6,409 bases of DNA from Terriglobia bacterium (GTDB lineage Bacteria; Acidobacteriota; Terriglobia; UBA7540). Numbering within the stretch: position 1 is the stretch's first letter; every line of letters starts with the position of its first letter. Below, in pieces: positions 1 to 5,235 of the stretch. The notes beneath the pieces were generated by a model that did no database searches, was not told the origin of the DNA, and saw only the letters and a program-made list of their open reading frames with translations. The stretch covers positions 1 to 6,409 of the forward strand of contig JASHYZ010000563.1 in the NCBI GenBank assembly GCA_030042795.1, written 5' to 3'. Both the position numbers and the translations under genes were made by a program.

Positions 1-1071
1 ACGGCTTTTTTCATTCTCGATTACTTCGACGAGAAGGGCCAGGCTCTCGGCTTTTCACCGCGCGAGGTGCTAAGGCGGGTGGTCGCGAAAGCGCACGAGA
101 TGGGCGTTGACCCGGAGGTGGCGACCGAATTTGAGTTCTTTCTCTTCCGCGAAGATTCTCACTCCATCCGCACTAAGCATTATCGCGATCTGGTCCCGCT
201 CTCGCCTGGAATGTTCGGTTACAGCGTGCTGCGCACCGGTGTTCACTCTGAGATTGCGCATGCCATTCTTGATTCCATGCGCGATTTTGGCGTCGAGCTC
301 GAAGGCTTCCACACCGAGACAGGTCCCGGAGTCTATGAAACCGCCATCCGGCATGACCGCGCGCTGGCAGCCGCGGACAAGGCGGCGCTGTTCAAGAGCG
401 GCGTCAAGCAGGTTGCCGCGCGTCATGGTCTGATGGCCACTTTTATGGCCAAATCGAGCGCTGATCTGCCGGGTTCGAGCGGCCACCTGCACCAGAGCTT
501 GTGGGATCACGATCACACCCGAAACTTGTTCTATGATTCAGGGCGTCCCCACGAGATGTCGATGCTGATGAGCCACTTCATTGCCGGGCAGTTACAGCTC
601 ATGCCGGAGTTTGCCGCTTTCGCATGTCCCACCATCAATTCCTACAAGCGCTTGGTTCCCGGCGTCTGGGCGCCCACTAATGCTACCTGGGGCATTGACA
701 ATCGCACCGCCGCATTGCGTGCAGTGTTGGGGCCTTCATCGGCCTCGGTTCGAGTGGAGTATCGCCTCAGCGGCGCGGACATCAACCCCCATCTCGCCAT
801 TGCAGCCAGTCTCGCGTCCGGACTTTACGGCATCGAGCATCGTCTCGACCCACCCGAGCCGGTGCGGGGCAACGCCTACGAAACGAAAGCGCCCGAACTT
901 CCGCACTCTTTGGACGAGGCCACACGCTTTCTCGAACAGAGCAACGCGGCGCGAGAACTTTTGGGCGAGGAATTCGTGGATCACTATCTGCGCACGCGCC
1001 GCTGGGAGGTCCGCCAGCATCAGAGGGCTGTCACGGATTGGGAACGCGAACGCTACTTCGAGATCATCTAA
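1..1071 (+). CDS. Glutamine synthetase family protein (gamma-glutamyl ligase), 5'-truncated by the window
   Basis: The frame is open from base 1 and ends at TAA 1069-1071, giving 356 visible residues; roughly the first 100 residues of a usual ~450-residue protein lie upstream. A GTG at 67 is internal, because the preceding codons (TAFFILDYFDEKG...) already match the family. Residues count from base 1. EFEFFLF (43-49) and GPGVYE (108-113) supply metal-binding glutamates. ADLPGSSGHLHQSLW (~154-168) is the ATP-binding signature with the HxH pair at 162-164. NSYKRLVPG (213-221) and NRTAALR (234-240) are substrate and phosphate-binding arginine motifs, and VEYRLSGADINPHLA is the C-terminal block. 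The fold is certain: ATP-dependent ligation of an amine to the glutamate gamma-carboxyl, in the cytoplasm. The substrate is not. GPGVYE and SSGHLH depart from the GnGSGMHxH form of classical GlnA, so a GlnA3/GlnA4/PuuA-like enzyme acting on polyamine or ethanolamine is more likely than the housekeeping enzyme. The nearby alcohol dehydrogenase and permease support catabolism. Confidence 0.93.
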   Translation, partial: TAFFILDYFDEKGQALGFSPREVLRRVVAKAHEMGVDPEVATEFEFFLFREDSHSIRTKHYRDLVPLSPGMFGYSVLRTGVHSEIAHAILDSMRDFGVELEGFHTETGPGVYETAIRHDRALAAADKAALFKSGVKQVAARHGLMATFMAKSSADLPGSSGHLHQSLWDHDHTRNLFYDSGRPHEMSMLMSHFIAGQLQLMPEFAAFACPTINSYKRLVPGVWAPTNATWGIDNRTAALRAVLGPSSASVRVEYRLSGADINPHLAIAASLASGLYGIEHRLDPPEPVRGNAYETKAPELPHSLDEATRFLEQSNAARELLGEEFVDHYLRTRRWEVRQHQRAVTDWERERYFEII

Positions 1072-1317
1072 CAGCCGTCCACTTTCGGCCGTCAACCCTC
1101 AGCAAGCGAAGATCTGCTGGTTTGAAGGTCCGAGGGACGGCACTCGCTGTTTTCTGGCTGTTGACCGCAGTCGCCGTTCGGTTCATCATCAACGGTTTCG
1201 CGGCCTCGGCATGATTAACGCGCGACCAGCCCGATAGCAACTTTCGAATATGCGCAGCAAGCCAAAAGGGTCAGTCTGCATCCATTTCAAGAAAGAGACA
1301 GGTCTGAAAACAGCTTT
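1072..1317. other. Intergenic region between the GS-like gene and the alcohol dehydrogenase gene
   Basis: This 246-bp gap holds no supported gene. A long + strand reading frame runs across it from inside the GS-like gene, but its protein resembles nothing and it is a shadow. I see no strong terminator: the best short hairpin is GTCC-gag-GGAC near 1125-1136, without a T-tract. A possible promoter lies at 1161-1189. The size of the gap suggests the dehydrogenase may have its own promoter rather than depending only on read-through. Confidence 0.5.
1161..1189 (+). promoter_or_regulatory. Possible sigma-70 promoter for the alcohol dehydrogenase gene
   Basis: TTGACC (1161-1166, five of six matches to the -35 consensus) is followed after 17 bp by CATCAT (1184-1189, four of six matches to the -10 consensus). 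A transcript from here would have a 5' leader of about 120 nt before the ATG at 1318. Match quality is modest and such pairs occur by chance. Confidence 0.25.
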
Positions 1318-2475
1318 ATGATTTCAATATGGTCGTTTCCCAACCGCATCATCTTTGGCGCTGGAGCTATCGGTCAGTTGGCAGAACGCGTGAAAGGCTT
1401 GGGAATCAGACGACCCTTGGTGGTGACCGATCCCGGAGTGGCAGCCAGCGGATTGCTCGAGCGCGTAACCGGTTCGCTAAAGGCTGCCGGTCTCAAGTAT
1501 TCGGTCTTCGATCGTGTCGAAGGCAATCCCACTGAAGCCAGTGTCTATCCAGGCGTGGAAATTTACGGAGGGCAACACTGCGACGGCGTCGTGGCCCTCG
1601 GCGGAGGCAGTGCAATTGATGCTGCCAAGGCCATCGGTCTGAAGGCAACTCACGATTTGCCGCTCGAAGACTACGATGACCTGAAAAACGGCGGGGATCT
1701 GATAAATTCGAATGTTCCGCCGATGGTCGCGATCCCCACCACGGCCGGCACCGGAAGCGAGGTGGGGCGCAGTACCGTAATCACCCTCAAGGCCACCGGC
1801 CGCAAGACGGTAATTTTCAGCCCGTACCTGCTGCCCAAAGTGGCCATCGCCGATCCCGAACTCACTTTCGGCCTGCCCCCTCATCTCACAGCCGCCACTG
1901 GCATGGACGCCATGACGCACAACCTGGAAGCCTATCTGGCGCTCGGCTACCACCCGATGTGCGACGCCATCGGGCTCAAGGGAGTGGAACTAGTCCATCG
2001 GAATCTGCCGCTCGCTGTCCGCGACGGAAGGAATCTGGAAGCGCGTACCGGCATGATGGCGGCGGCCATCATGGGAGCGGTGGCGTTTCAAAAGGGCCTG
2101 GGCACCGTTCACTCTCTTGCCCATCCGCTTTCGACCGTGGCCGGAATGCATCACGGCCTGACCAACGCCATCCTGCTGCCTCATGTGATGCGCTTTAATC
2201 TTCCTGTGGTTCGAGAGCGTCTTGTCGATCTCGCCGCCGTGATGGGCGTTGCCACTCACGGCATGACAGCAGATTCCGCAGCGCAAGCGGCAATCGGCGC
2301 CATCGAGAAGCTCAACGCCGACATCGGCATCCCACGGTGCTTGCGCGACGCCGGCGTGCGCGAAGAGATGATTCCCGTGATGGTGCCGCTCGCCATGGAA
2401 GACGGCTGCCGCCTGCTGAACCCGCGCCCTACTTCGCACGACGATATGGAGATGCTTTATCGGTTGGCTTTCTGA
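1318..2475 (+). CDS. Iron-containing alcohol dehydrogenase (group III, FucO-like)
   Basis: The 385-residue product has the normal length for NAD(P)-dependent, metal-activated group III alcohol dehydrogenases, which interconvert primary alcohols and aldehydes in the cytoplasm. The N-terminal Rossmann-like half opens with WSFPNRIIFGAGAI and carries VTDPG (36-40; D38 suggests NAD over NADP) and the dinucleotide motif GGGSAIDAAKAI (95-106). IPTTAGTGSE (139-148) follows. The C-terminal helical half has all metal ligands: D197 and H201 in MDAMTHNLEAY, H265 and H269 in HSLAHP, and H279 in MHHGLTNAILLPH. They are spaced as in E. coli FucO, so the enzyme should be active. The ATG at 1318 is chosen because MISIWSFPNRIIFG starts where the family starts; the ribosome-binding site is weak (ACAGG about 15 nt upstream). 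The TGA at 2473-2475 overlaps the first unit of a heptamer repeat array. A role in oxidising a gamma-glutamylated amino alcohol made by the GS-like enzyme is inference; the substrate cannot be read from the sequence. Confidence 0.95.
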   Translation: MISIWSFPNRIIFGAGAIGQLAERVKGLGIRRPLVVTDPGVAASGLLERVTGSLKAAGLKYSVFDRVEGNPTEASVYPGVEIYGGQHCDGVVALGGGSAIDAAKAIGLKATHDLPLEDYDDLKNGGDLINSNVPPMVAIPTTAGTGSEVGRSTVITLKATGRKTVIFSPYLLPKVAIADPELTFGLPPHLTAATGMDAMTHNLEAYLALGYHPMCDAIGLKGVELVHRNLPLAVRDGRNLEARTGMMAAAIMGAVAFQKGLGTVHSLAHPLSTVAGMHHGLTNAILLPHVMRFNLPVVRERLVDLAAVMGVATHGMTADSAAQAAIGAIEKLNADIGIPRCLRDAGVREEMIPVMVPLAMEDGCRLLNPRPTSHDDMEMLYRLAF

Positions 2476-2526
2476 GTTCGGAGTTGATCAGTTCGGAGTT
2501 CGGAGATTCTCAGTTCGAAGTTCCGA
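2474..2526 (+). repeat. Left heptamer repeat array (AGTTCGG units)
   Basis: Units of AGTTCGG with 7-bp periodicity: GAGTTCGGAG at 2474-2483, a doubled unit AGTTCGGAGTTCGGAG at 2490-2505, and a degenerate copy CAGTTCGAAGTTCCGAG at 2510-2526. The first unit overlaps the TGA of the alcohol dehydrogenase gene. The 20 bp at 2486-2505 are the reverse complement, with one mismatch, of 2999-3018 on the far side of the four helix bundle gene. Confidence 0.85.
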
Positions 2527-2553
2527 GCTTTACCCGGCGCAGAGTTGCCACGC

Positions 2554-2940
2554 ATGGCTACAATTAGAAGGTTCGAAGACATTCAGGCTTGGCAGAAGGC
2601 CCGAGAACTGGTGCGTGAAGTTTATCGGGTGTCTGTTGCGGGCAGGTTTCAACGAGATTACGGGCTGAGAGATCAGATTTGCAGGGCAGCAGTATCTTCC
2701 ATGAGCAACGTCGCTGAAGGCTTTGCGCGAAAAACGCGCCGTGACTTTGCTCACTTTCTGGACGTTGCCAGAAGGTCTGCAGTTGAGGTTCAGTCCCTGC
2801 TTTACGTCGCTGTTGACGTCGGCTATTTGAATACCGAACAGTTCAAAGCACTCTATGCCTTAGCAGACGAGGTAGCTGCGCTGGTTGGAGGATTCACGAG
2901 CTATCTTCGCAGGGCTCGCGCTCCGAACCGGTCTGAGTAA
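2554..2940 (+). CDS. Four helix bundle protein (23S rRNA intervening-sequence protein / S23 family)
   Basis: From the ATG at 2554 the product has 128 residues, the usual family length. Family landmarks are all present: IRRFEDIQAWQKARELVREVY at the start, then DYGLRDQICRAAVSSMSNVAEGFARKTRRDFAHFL in the middle, then VAVDVGYLNTEQFKALYALADEVAALVGGFTSYL. It is all-alpha with no signal peptide or membrane segment. Characterised relatives form pentameric bundles; the DGR accessory protein Avd is structurally related and basic, binding nucleic acid. No enzymatic activity is known. A TTG at 2545 could add three residues, but MATIRRFED is the typical beginning and AGAG lies at 2541-2544, 9 nt before the ATG. 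The gene ends 8 bp before the permease ATG and is flanked by inverted heptamer arrays, so it likely belongs to that cassette rather than the metabolic operon. Binding to the repeat RNA or DNA is speculation. Confidence 0.93.
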   Translation: MATIRRFEDIQAWQKARELVREVYRVSVAGRFQRDYGLRDQICRAAVSSMSNVAEGFARKTRRDFAHFLDVARRSAVEVQSLLYVAVDVGYLNTEQFKALYALADEVAALVGGFTSYLRRARAPNRSE

Positions 2941-2948
2941 GCCAGCCC

Positions 2949-4460
2949 ATGGACTCCAAACTGAGCAACTCCGAACTCCGTAACTCCGAACTGCTAAACT
3001 CCGAACTCCGAACTGACCAACTCCGAACTGACGAACACGACCTCGCCCGCCTCGGTTACGCGCAGGAACTCTTCCGCACCATGGGAGGGTTCTCGAATTT
3101 TGCCATTTCGTTTTCCATCATCTCTATTCTTACCGGCGCCGTCACTCTCTACGACTATGGTTTGGCCATGGGCGGGCCGGCAGAGATGTCGTTAGGGTGG
3201 CCGCTGGTGGCCCTATTTTCGCTCGCGGTGGCTGCCAGCATGGGTGAGATTGCCTCGGCGTTTCCCACCTCCGGTGGAATGTATCATTGGGCCACCATCC
3301 TGGGCAGTCCAGGTTGGGGATGGTTCACGGCGTGGTTCAACATCCTGGGCTTGATCGCCACCATCGCTGGCATCGATTACGGCTGCGCCCAGTTTCTCAT
3401 GCCCCTGCTACGCATTCCGCCGGGCACGGGCGCGCTGCTGGCAGTCTACGCGACGGTGCTCGCCTCGCACGGCCTCATCAATCACTACGGCATTCGGCTG
3501 GTCGCTTGGCTGAATGACGCGAGCGTCACGGTGCATATTGTCGGCGTCGCGGCCATCGTCGGAGCGCTGCTGCTCTTCGCTCCGAAGCAACCCGTCAGTT
3601 TCTTCTTTCATGCCGTCAATAGTAATGGCGTGCGTTTTTACGGATGGGCTTTTATGCTCGGCCTGCTGCAGGCCCAATGGACTTTCACCGGCTACGACGG
3701 CTCCTGTCACGTCTCGGAGGAAACCGTAGACCCACGCCGCCGCGTTCCGTGGGGCATGGTTACTGCTGTTGTGGTCTCCGCCGTCGTCGGATACCTTTTG
3801 CTGATGGCCTTGACGCTCTCCGTCCGCAGTCTTCCGGCAGCCCTCAATGCGACCGATGCAGCCGGAAACAAGGTGCCGGCGGTGATCGCCATTCTCGAGC
3901 AGTCGCTTGGCAACTCCGCGGGAGCCCTCGTCTCGCTCCTGGCTGTGATGGCGATGTGGTTCTGCGGCCTGGCCACCGTTACTTCCAACTCACGCACCGT
4001 TTACGCCTTCGCGCGCGACGGAGGACTGCCGTGGTCGCATCTTTGGAGAACCGTCAGCCCAAAACACCTTACTCCCGCTCACGCCATCTGGCTCTCGGTG
4101 GCCGCGGCCTTTGCCGTGGCCGTTTACAGCGGCGCTTACCCGGTAGTGACCTCGATCAGTACCATCGGGTTGTATATTTCCTATACTATTCCGGTGTATC
4201 TGGGATGGCGCGCGCGGCGCGCAGGCTTATGGCAGGAGCACGGGCCATGGCATCTCGGCCGCTACAGCGCCTTGGTGAACGCCGCTGCTCTGGCATGGAC
4301 TGCCTTCATTTGCCTTATGCTGGTGATGCCGCCCAACCAACTCGCCGGCAAGACGATTCTTGGTGCCACACTGGCGCTCGCCTTGGCGTATGCGATCAGT
4401 GAGCGGCGTCGCTTCCATGCAAGTGCTCGCGTGCAATCTCAGCTCGTCAACCGTGGTTAA
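2949..4460 (+). CDS. APC-superfamily amino acid/amine permease with a repeat-encoded N-terminus
   Basis: The 503-residue product is an integral inner-membrane transporter, probably importing an amino acid, choline or amine with protons. About 12 hydrophobic segments are visible, roughly at 47-67, 85-105, 126-150, 160-175, 190-210, 230-250, 270-291, 325-345, 378-396, 400-418, 440-460 and 466-483. Family motifs: ARLGYAQELFRTMGGFSNFA (33-52), SMGEIASAFPTSGGMYHWA (97-115), FTGYDGSCHVSEET (246-259) and SNSRTVYAFARDGGLP (346-361). These resemble the amino acid/choline (UGA4/HNM1-like) branch. The ATG at 2949 is the only in-frame ATG before 3081, and an in-frame TGA lies at 2934-2936. Residues 2-28 are encoded by the right heptamer array and read as low-complexity NSEL/RTD repeats; recognisable family sequence begins near residue 29. 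No good Shine-Dalgarno is seen, so coupling to the IVP gene 8 bp upstream is plausible. Three consecutive in-frame stops (TAA TGA TAA) close it. Substrate is unproven; the adjacent GS-like gene suggests an amine. Confidence 0.93.
   Translation: MDSKLSNSELRNSELLNSELRTDQLRTDEHDLARLGYAQELFRTMGGFSNFAISFSIISILTGAVTLYDYGLAMGGPAEMSLGWPLVALFSLAVAASMGEIASAFPTSGGMYHWATILGSPGWGWFTAWFNILGLIATIAGIDYGCAQFLMPLLRIPPGTGALLAVYATVLASHGLINHYGIRLVAWLNDASVTVHIVGVAAIVGALLLFAPKQPVSFFFHAVNSNGVRFYGWAFMLGLLQAQWTFTGYDGSCHVSEETVDPRRRVPWGMVTAVVVSAVVGYLLLMALTLSVRSLPAALNATDAAGNKVPAVIAILEQSLGNSAGALVSLLAVMAMWFCGLATVTSNSRTVYAFARDGGLPWSHLWRTVSPKHLTPAHAIWLSVAAAFAVAVYSGAYPVVTSISTIGLYISYTIPVYLGWRARRAGLWQEHGPWHLGRYSALVNAAALAWTAFICLMLVMPPNQLAGKTILGATLALALAYAISERRRFHASARVQSQLVNRG
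2953..3031 (+). repeat. Right heptamer repeat array (AACTCCG units, inverse of the left array)
   Basis: AACTCCG units repeat with 7-bp periodicity and short interruptions: a degenerate ACTCCAAACTGA (2953-2964), AACTCCGAACTCCG (2967-2980), AACTCCGAACTG (2982-2993), a triple unit (2997-3016) and AACTCCGAACTGA (3019-3031). A stray CTCCGAAC also sits at 2921-2928, in the last codons of the IVP gene. The array is larger than the left one and its word is the exact reverse complement. It is translated in the permease frame as repeats of NSEL(R). Confidence 0.85.
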
Positions 4461-4492
4461 TGATAAAGACTGGGCATTCGAGTGCGCGCGCC
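4461..4492. other. Convergent intergenic junction between the permease and higA
   Basis: Only 32 bp separate the two convergent stop codons. The + strand begins TGA TAA, two further in-frame stops after the permease TAA. A GC-rich stretch GAGTGCGCGCGCCTC (4480-4494) could form a short stem, but there is no T-tract on either side, so I do not call a terminator. Confidence 0.5.
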
Positions 4493-4798
4493 TCAGTCGG
4501 CTGGTAGCTCTTGGGGAGCGTACTGGCGGCGGACCTTGATTTTGTCCTCGTCCTTGCGGGCCTGTGCGAGGTCGTAGGAAACCTGCATGCGCAGCCACGT
4601 TTCGGGTGTGCTGCCAAATGCTTTCGCAAGCCGGATAGCCATTTCGGGGCTGACACCCGACTTGCCGTTGATGACGTTGTTGAGTGTTTGTCGGGTGACA
4701 CCGAGGACCTTCGCGCCTTCGGTGACTGACAACCCCAAAGGCTCAAGGCATCCGTTCCGGATACTGCGGCCGGGGTGTGGCGGGTTTTTCATTGGCAT
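4493..4798 (-). CDS. higA: HigA-type antitoxin, XRE-family HTH protein
   Basis: The 101-residue product carries an XRE/Cro-type helix-turn-helix at about residues 24-62: SVTEGAKVLGVTRQTLNNV followed by INGKSGVSPEMAIRLAKAFG. The tail STPETWLRMQVSYDLAQAR is typical of the HigA/VapA antitoxin family. HigA binds and neutralises the HigB ribonuclease and, through its HTH, represses its own promoter. The start is the ATG at 4796-4798, preceded 8 nt upstream by a strong GAGGAG; a second ATG two codons in (4790-4792) is possible, with poorer spacing. The gene lies 19 bp downstream of higB on the same strand, in the toxin-first order characteristic of higBA. The residues after ~85 are charged and appear disordered. 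Confidence 0.94.
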   Translation of the reverse strand: MPMKNPPHPGRSIRNGCLEPLGLSVTEGAKVLGVTRQTLNNVINGKSGVSPEMAIRLAKAFGSTPETWLRMQVSYDLAQARKDEDKIKVRRQYAPQELPAD

Positions 4799-4806
4799 GA
4801 CGTCTG

Positions 4807-4812
4807 CTCCTC
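4807..4812 (-). promoter_or_regulatory. Strong Shine-Dalgarno of higA
   Basis: On the minus strand GAGGAG lies 8 nt upstream of the higA ATG. It contrasts with higB, which has a GTG start and no visible Shine-Dalgarno. This asymmetry would favour antitoxin over toxin synthesis from one mRNA. Confidence 0.75.
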
Positions 4813-4817
4813 AATTG

Positions 4818-5096
4818 CTAGTGGTAGTCGATCAGTTCAACATCGAACACGTCCGGGCCTTCGAAGCGGAAGATGATACGCCAGTTCGCCCGTACCGTTA
4901 CGGACCAGAAGCCTCTAAGGTCGCCTTTCAGGCGGTGAAGGCGATAGCCGGGAAGGTTAAGGCCCAGCGGCGTATCGGCCGCGTCCAGACGGCCAAGAAT
5001 ATCCTCAACATTGTTCAAGGGATCAGGTCTTATACCGCGGCGGTCGTCATGTTCGTAGAGCCTTTTGAGACCGCGATGCTTGAAGCTTCGGATCAC
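4818..5096 (-). CDS. higB: HigB-type toxin, RelE-fold ribosome-dependent mRNA interferase
   Basis: The 92-residue product matches the HigB branch of the RelE/ParE superfamily across its whole length. Landmarks are MIRSFKHRGLKRLYE at the N-terminus, DDRRGIRPD (17-25), LPGYRLHRLKG (48-58), FWSVTVRANWRIIFRFEG (63-80) and the terminal DVELIDYH. H54 and the D90-Y91-H92 end coincide in number and context with residues reported as functionally important in Proteus vulgaris HigB, so the toxin appears intact. Such toxins cleave mRNA in the ribosomal A site and are held inactive by HigA. The start is a GTG at 5096, the only candidate that gives the family N-terminus. No Shine-Dalgarno precedes it, and a good promoter ends so close to the GTG that the mRNA may be leaderless. 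The gene is first in the minus-strand higBA operon and divergent from the Uma2 gene. Confidence 0.95.
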   Translation of the reverse strand: MIRSFKHRGLKRLYEHDDRRGIRPDPLNNVEDILGRLDAADTPLGLNLPGYRLHRLKGDLRGFWSVTVRANWRIIFRFEGPDVFDVELIDYH

Positions 5097-5101
5097 AATA
5101 C

Positions 5102-5130
5102 ATCGTAAAGCGACAGTTGTCAGTTGTCAA
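5102..5130 (-). promoter_or_regulatory. higBA promoter
   Basis: Read on the minus strand, a perfect -35 TTGACA (5130-5125) is followed after exactly 17 bp by TACGAT (5107-5102; four of six to the -10 consensus). Transcription would start around 5095-5097, at the higB GTG itself, implying a leaderless or nearly leaderless transcript. Overlapping repeats in the spacer are candidate HigA operators. Confidence 0.55.
5112..5127. promoter_or_regulatory. Candidate HigA operator: tandem CAGTTGT and GACA-nn-TGTC inverted repeat
   Basis: CAGTTGT occurs twice in direct tandem (5114-5120 and 5121-5127), and GACAGTTGTC (5112-5121) has GACA/TGTC half-sites around a 2-bp centre. Both lie in the -35/-10 spacer of the higBA promoter, where an autorepressor would occlude RNA polymerase. 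HigA binding here is inferred from position only. Confidence 0.35.
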
Positions 5131-5235
5131 TTTTGCGCTTGTTGACCAGCCGTATGCTGCTCCTTCGAACCTCGCTCGCCATAATGGAGCCGACGCGTTA
5201 AACTACAACGAGCCACGAATCTAGGTGCGTGAACA

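Larger units (their letters stand above)
2474..3031 (+). mobile_element. Candidate IVP/four-helix-bundle cassette bounded by inverted heptamer arrays
   Basis: Directly visible: a single small IVP-family gene (2554-2940) sits between two arrays of the same 7-bp word in opposite orientation (2474-2526 and 2953-3031), wedged between two metabolic genes with almost no other spacer. Known: this protein family was first found in intervening sequences inserted in 23S rRNA helices, whose ends base-pair. Inference: this is a free-standing relative of such an element inserted between dehydrogenase and permease. There is no transposase gene and I see no target-site duplication, so mobility is unproven; exact boundaries are approximate. 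Confidence 0.4.

Noticed and set aside
581..1237. 218-residue + strand reading frame overlapping the GS-like gene and running into the gap
   Set aside because: It lies in a different frame from an unmistakable GS C-terminus, and its composition (Ser/Arg/Pro-rich) is typical of a shadow in GC-rich DNA.
1477..1953. 158-residue minus-strand reading frame inside the alcohol dehydrogenase gene
   Set aside because: Antisense shadow of conserved Fe-ADH sequence; no recognisable motif.
2545..2553. TTG start for the four helix bundle gene
   Set aside because: The ATG at 2554 gives the standard family N-terminus and has AGAG at suitable spacing; the extra residues add nothing conserved.
2474..3031. 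CRISPR array or diversity-generating retroelement (because of the repeats and the Avd-like protein)
   Set aside because: Units are 7 bp with no regular spacers, and there is no reverse transcriptase, template/variable repeat pair or cas gene in the window.
3644..4402. 252-residue + strand reading frame inside the permease gene
   Set aside because: Arg-rich, with no recognisable domain, and fully overlaps conserved APC transporter motifs in the other frame.
4587..5108. 173-residue + strand reading frame opposite higBA
   Set aside because: Antisense to two well-matched toxin-antitoxin genes; no family resemblance.
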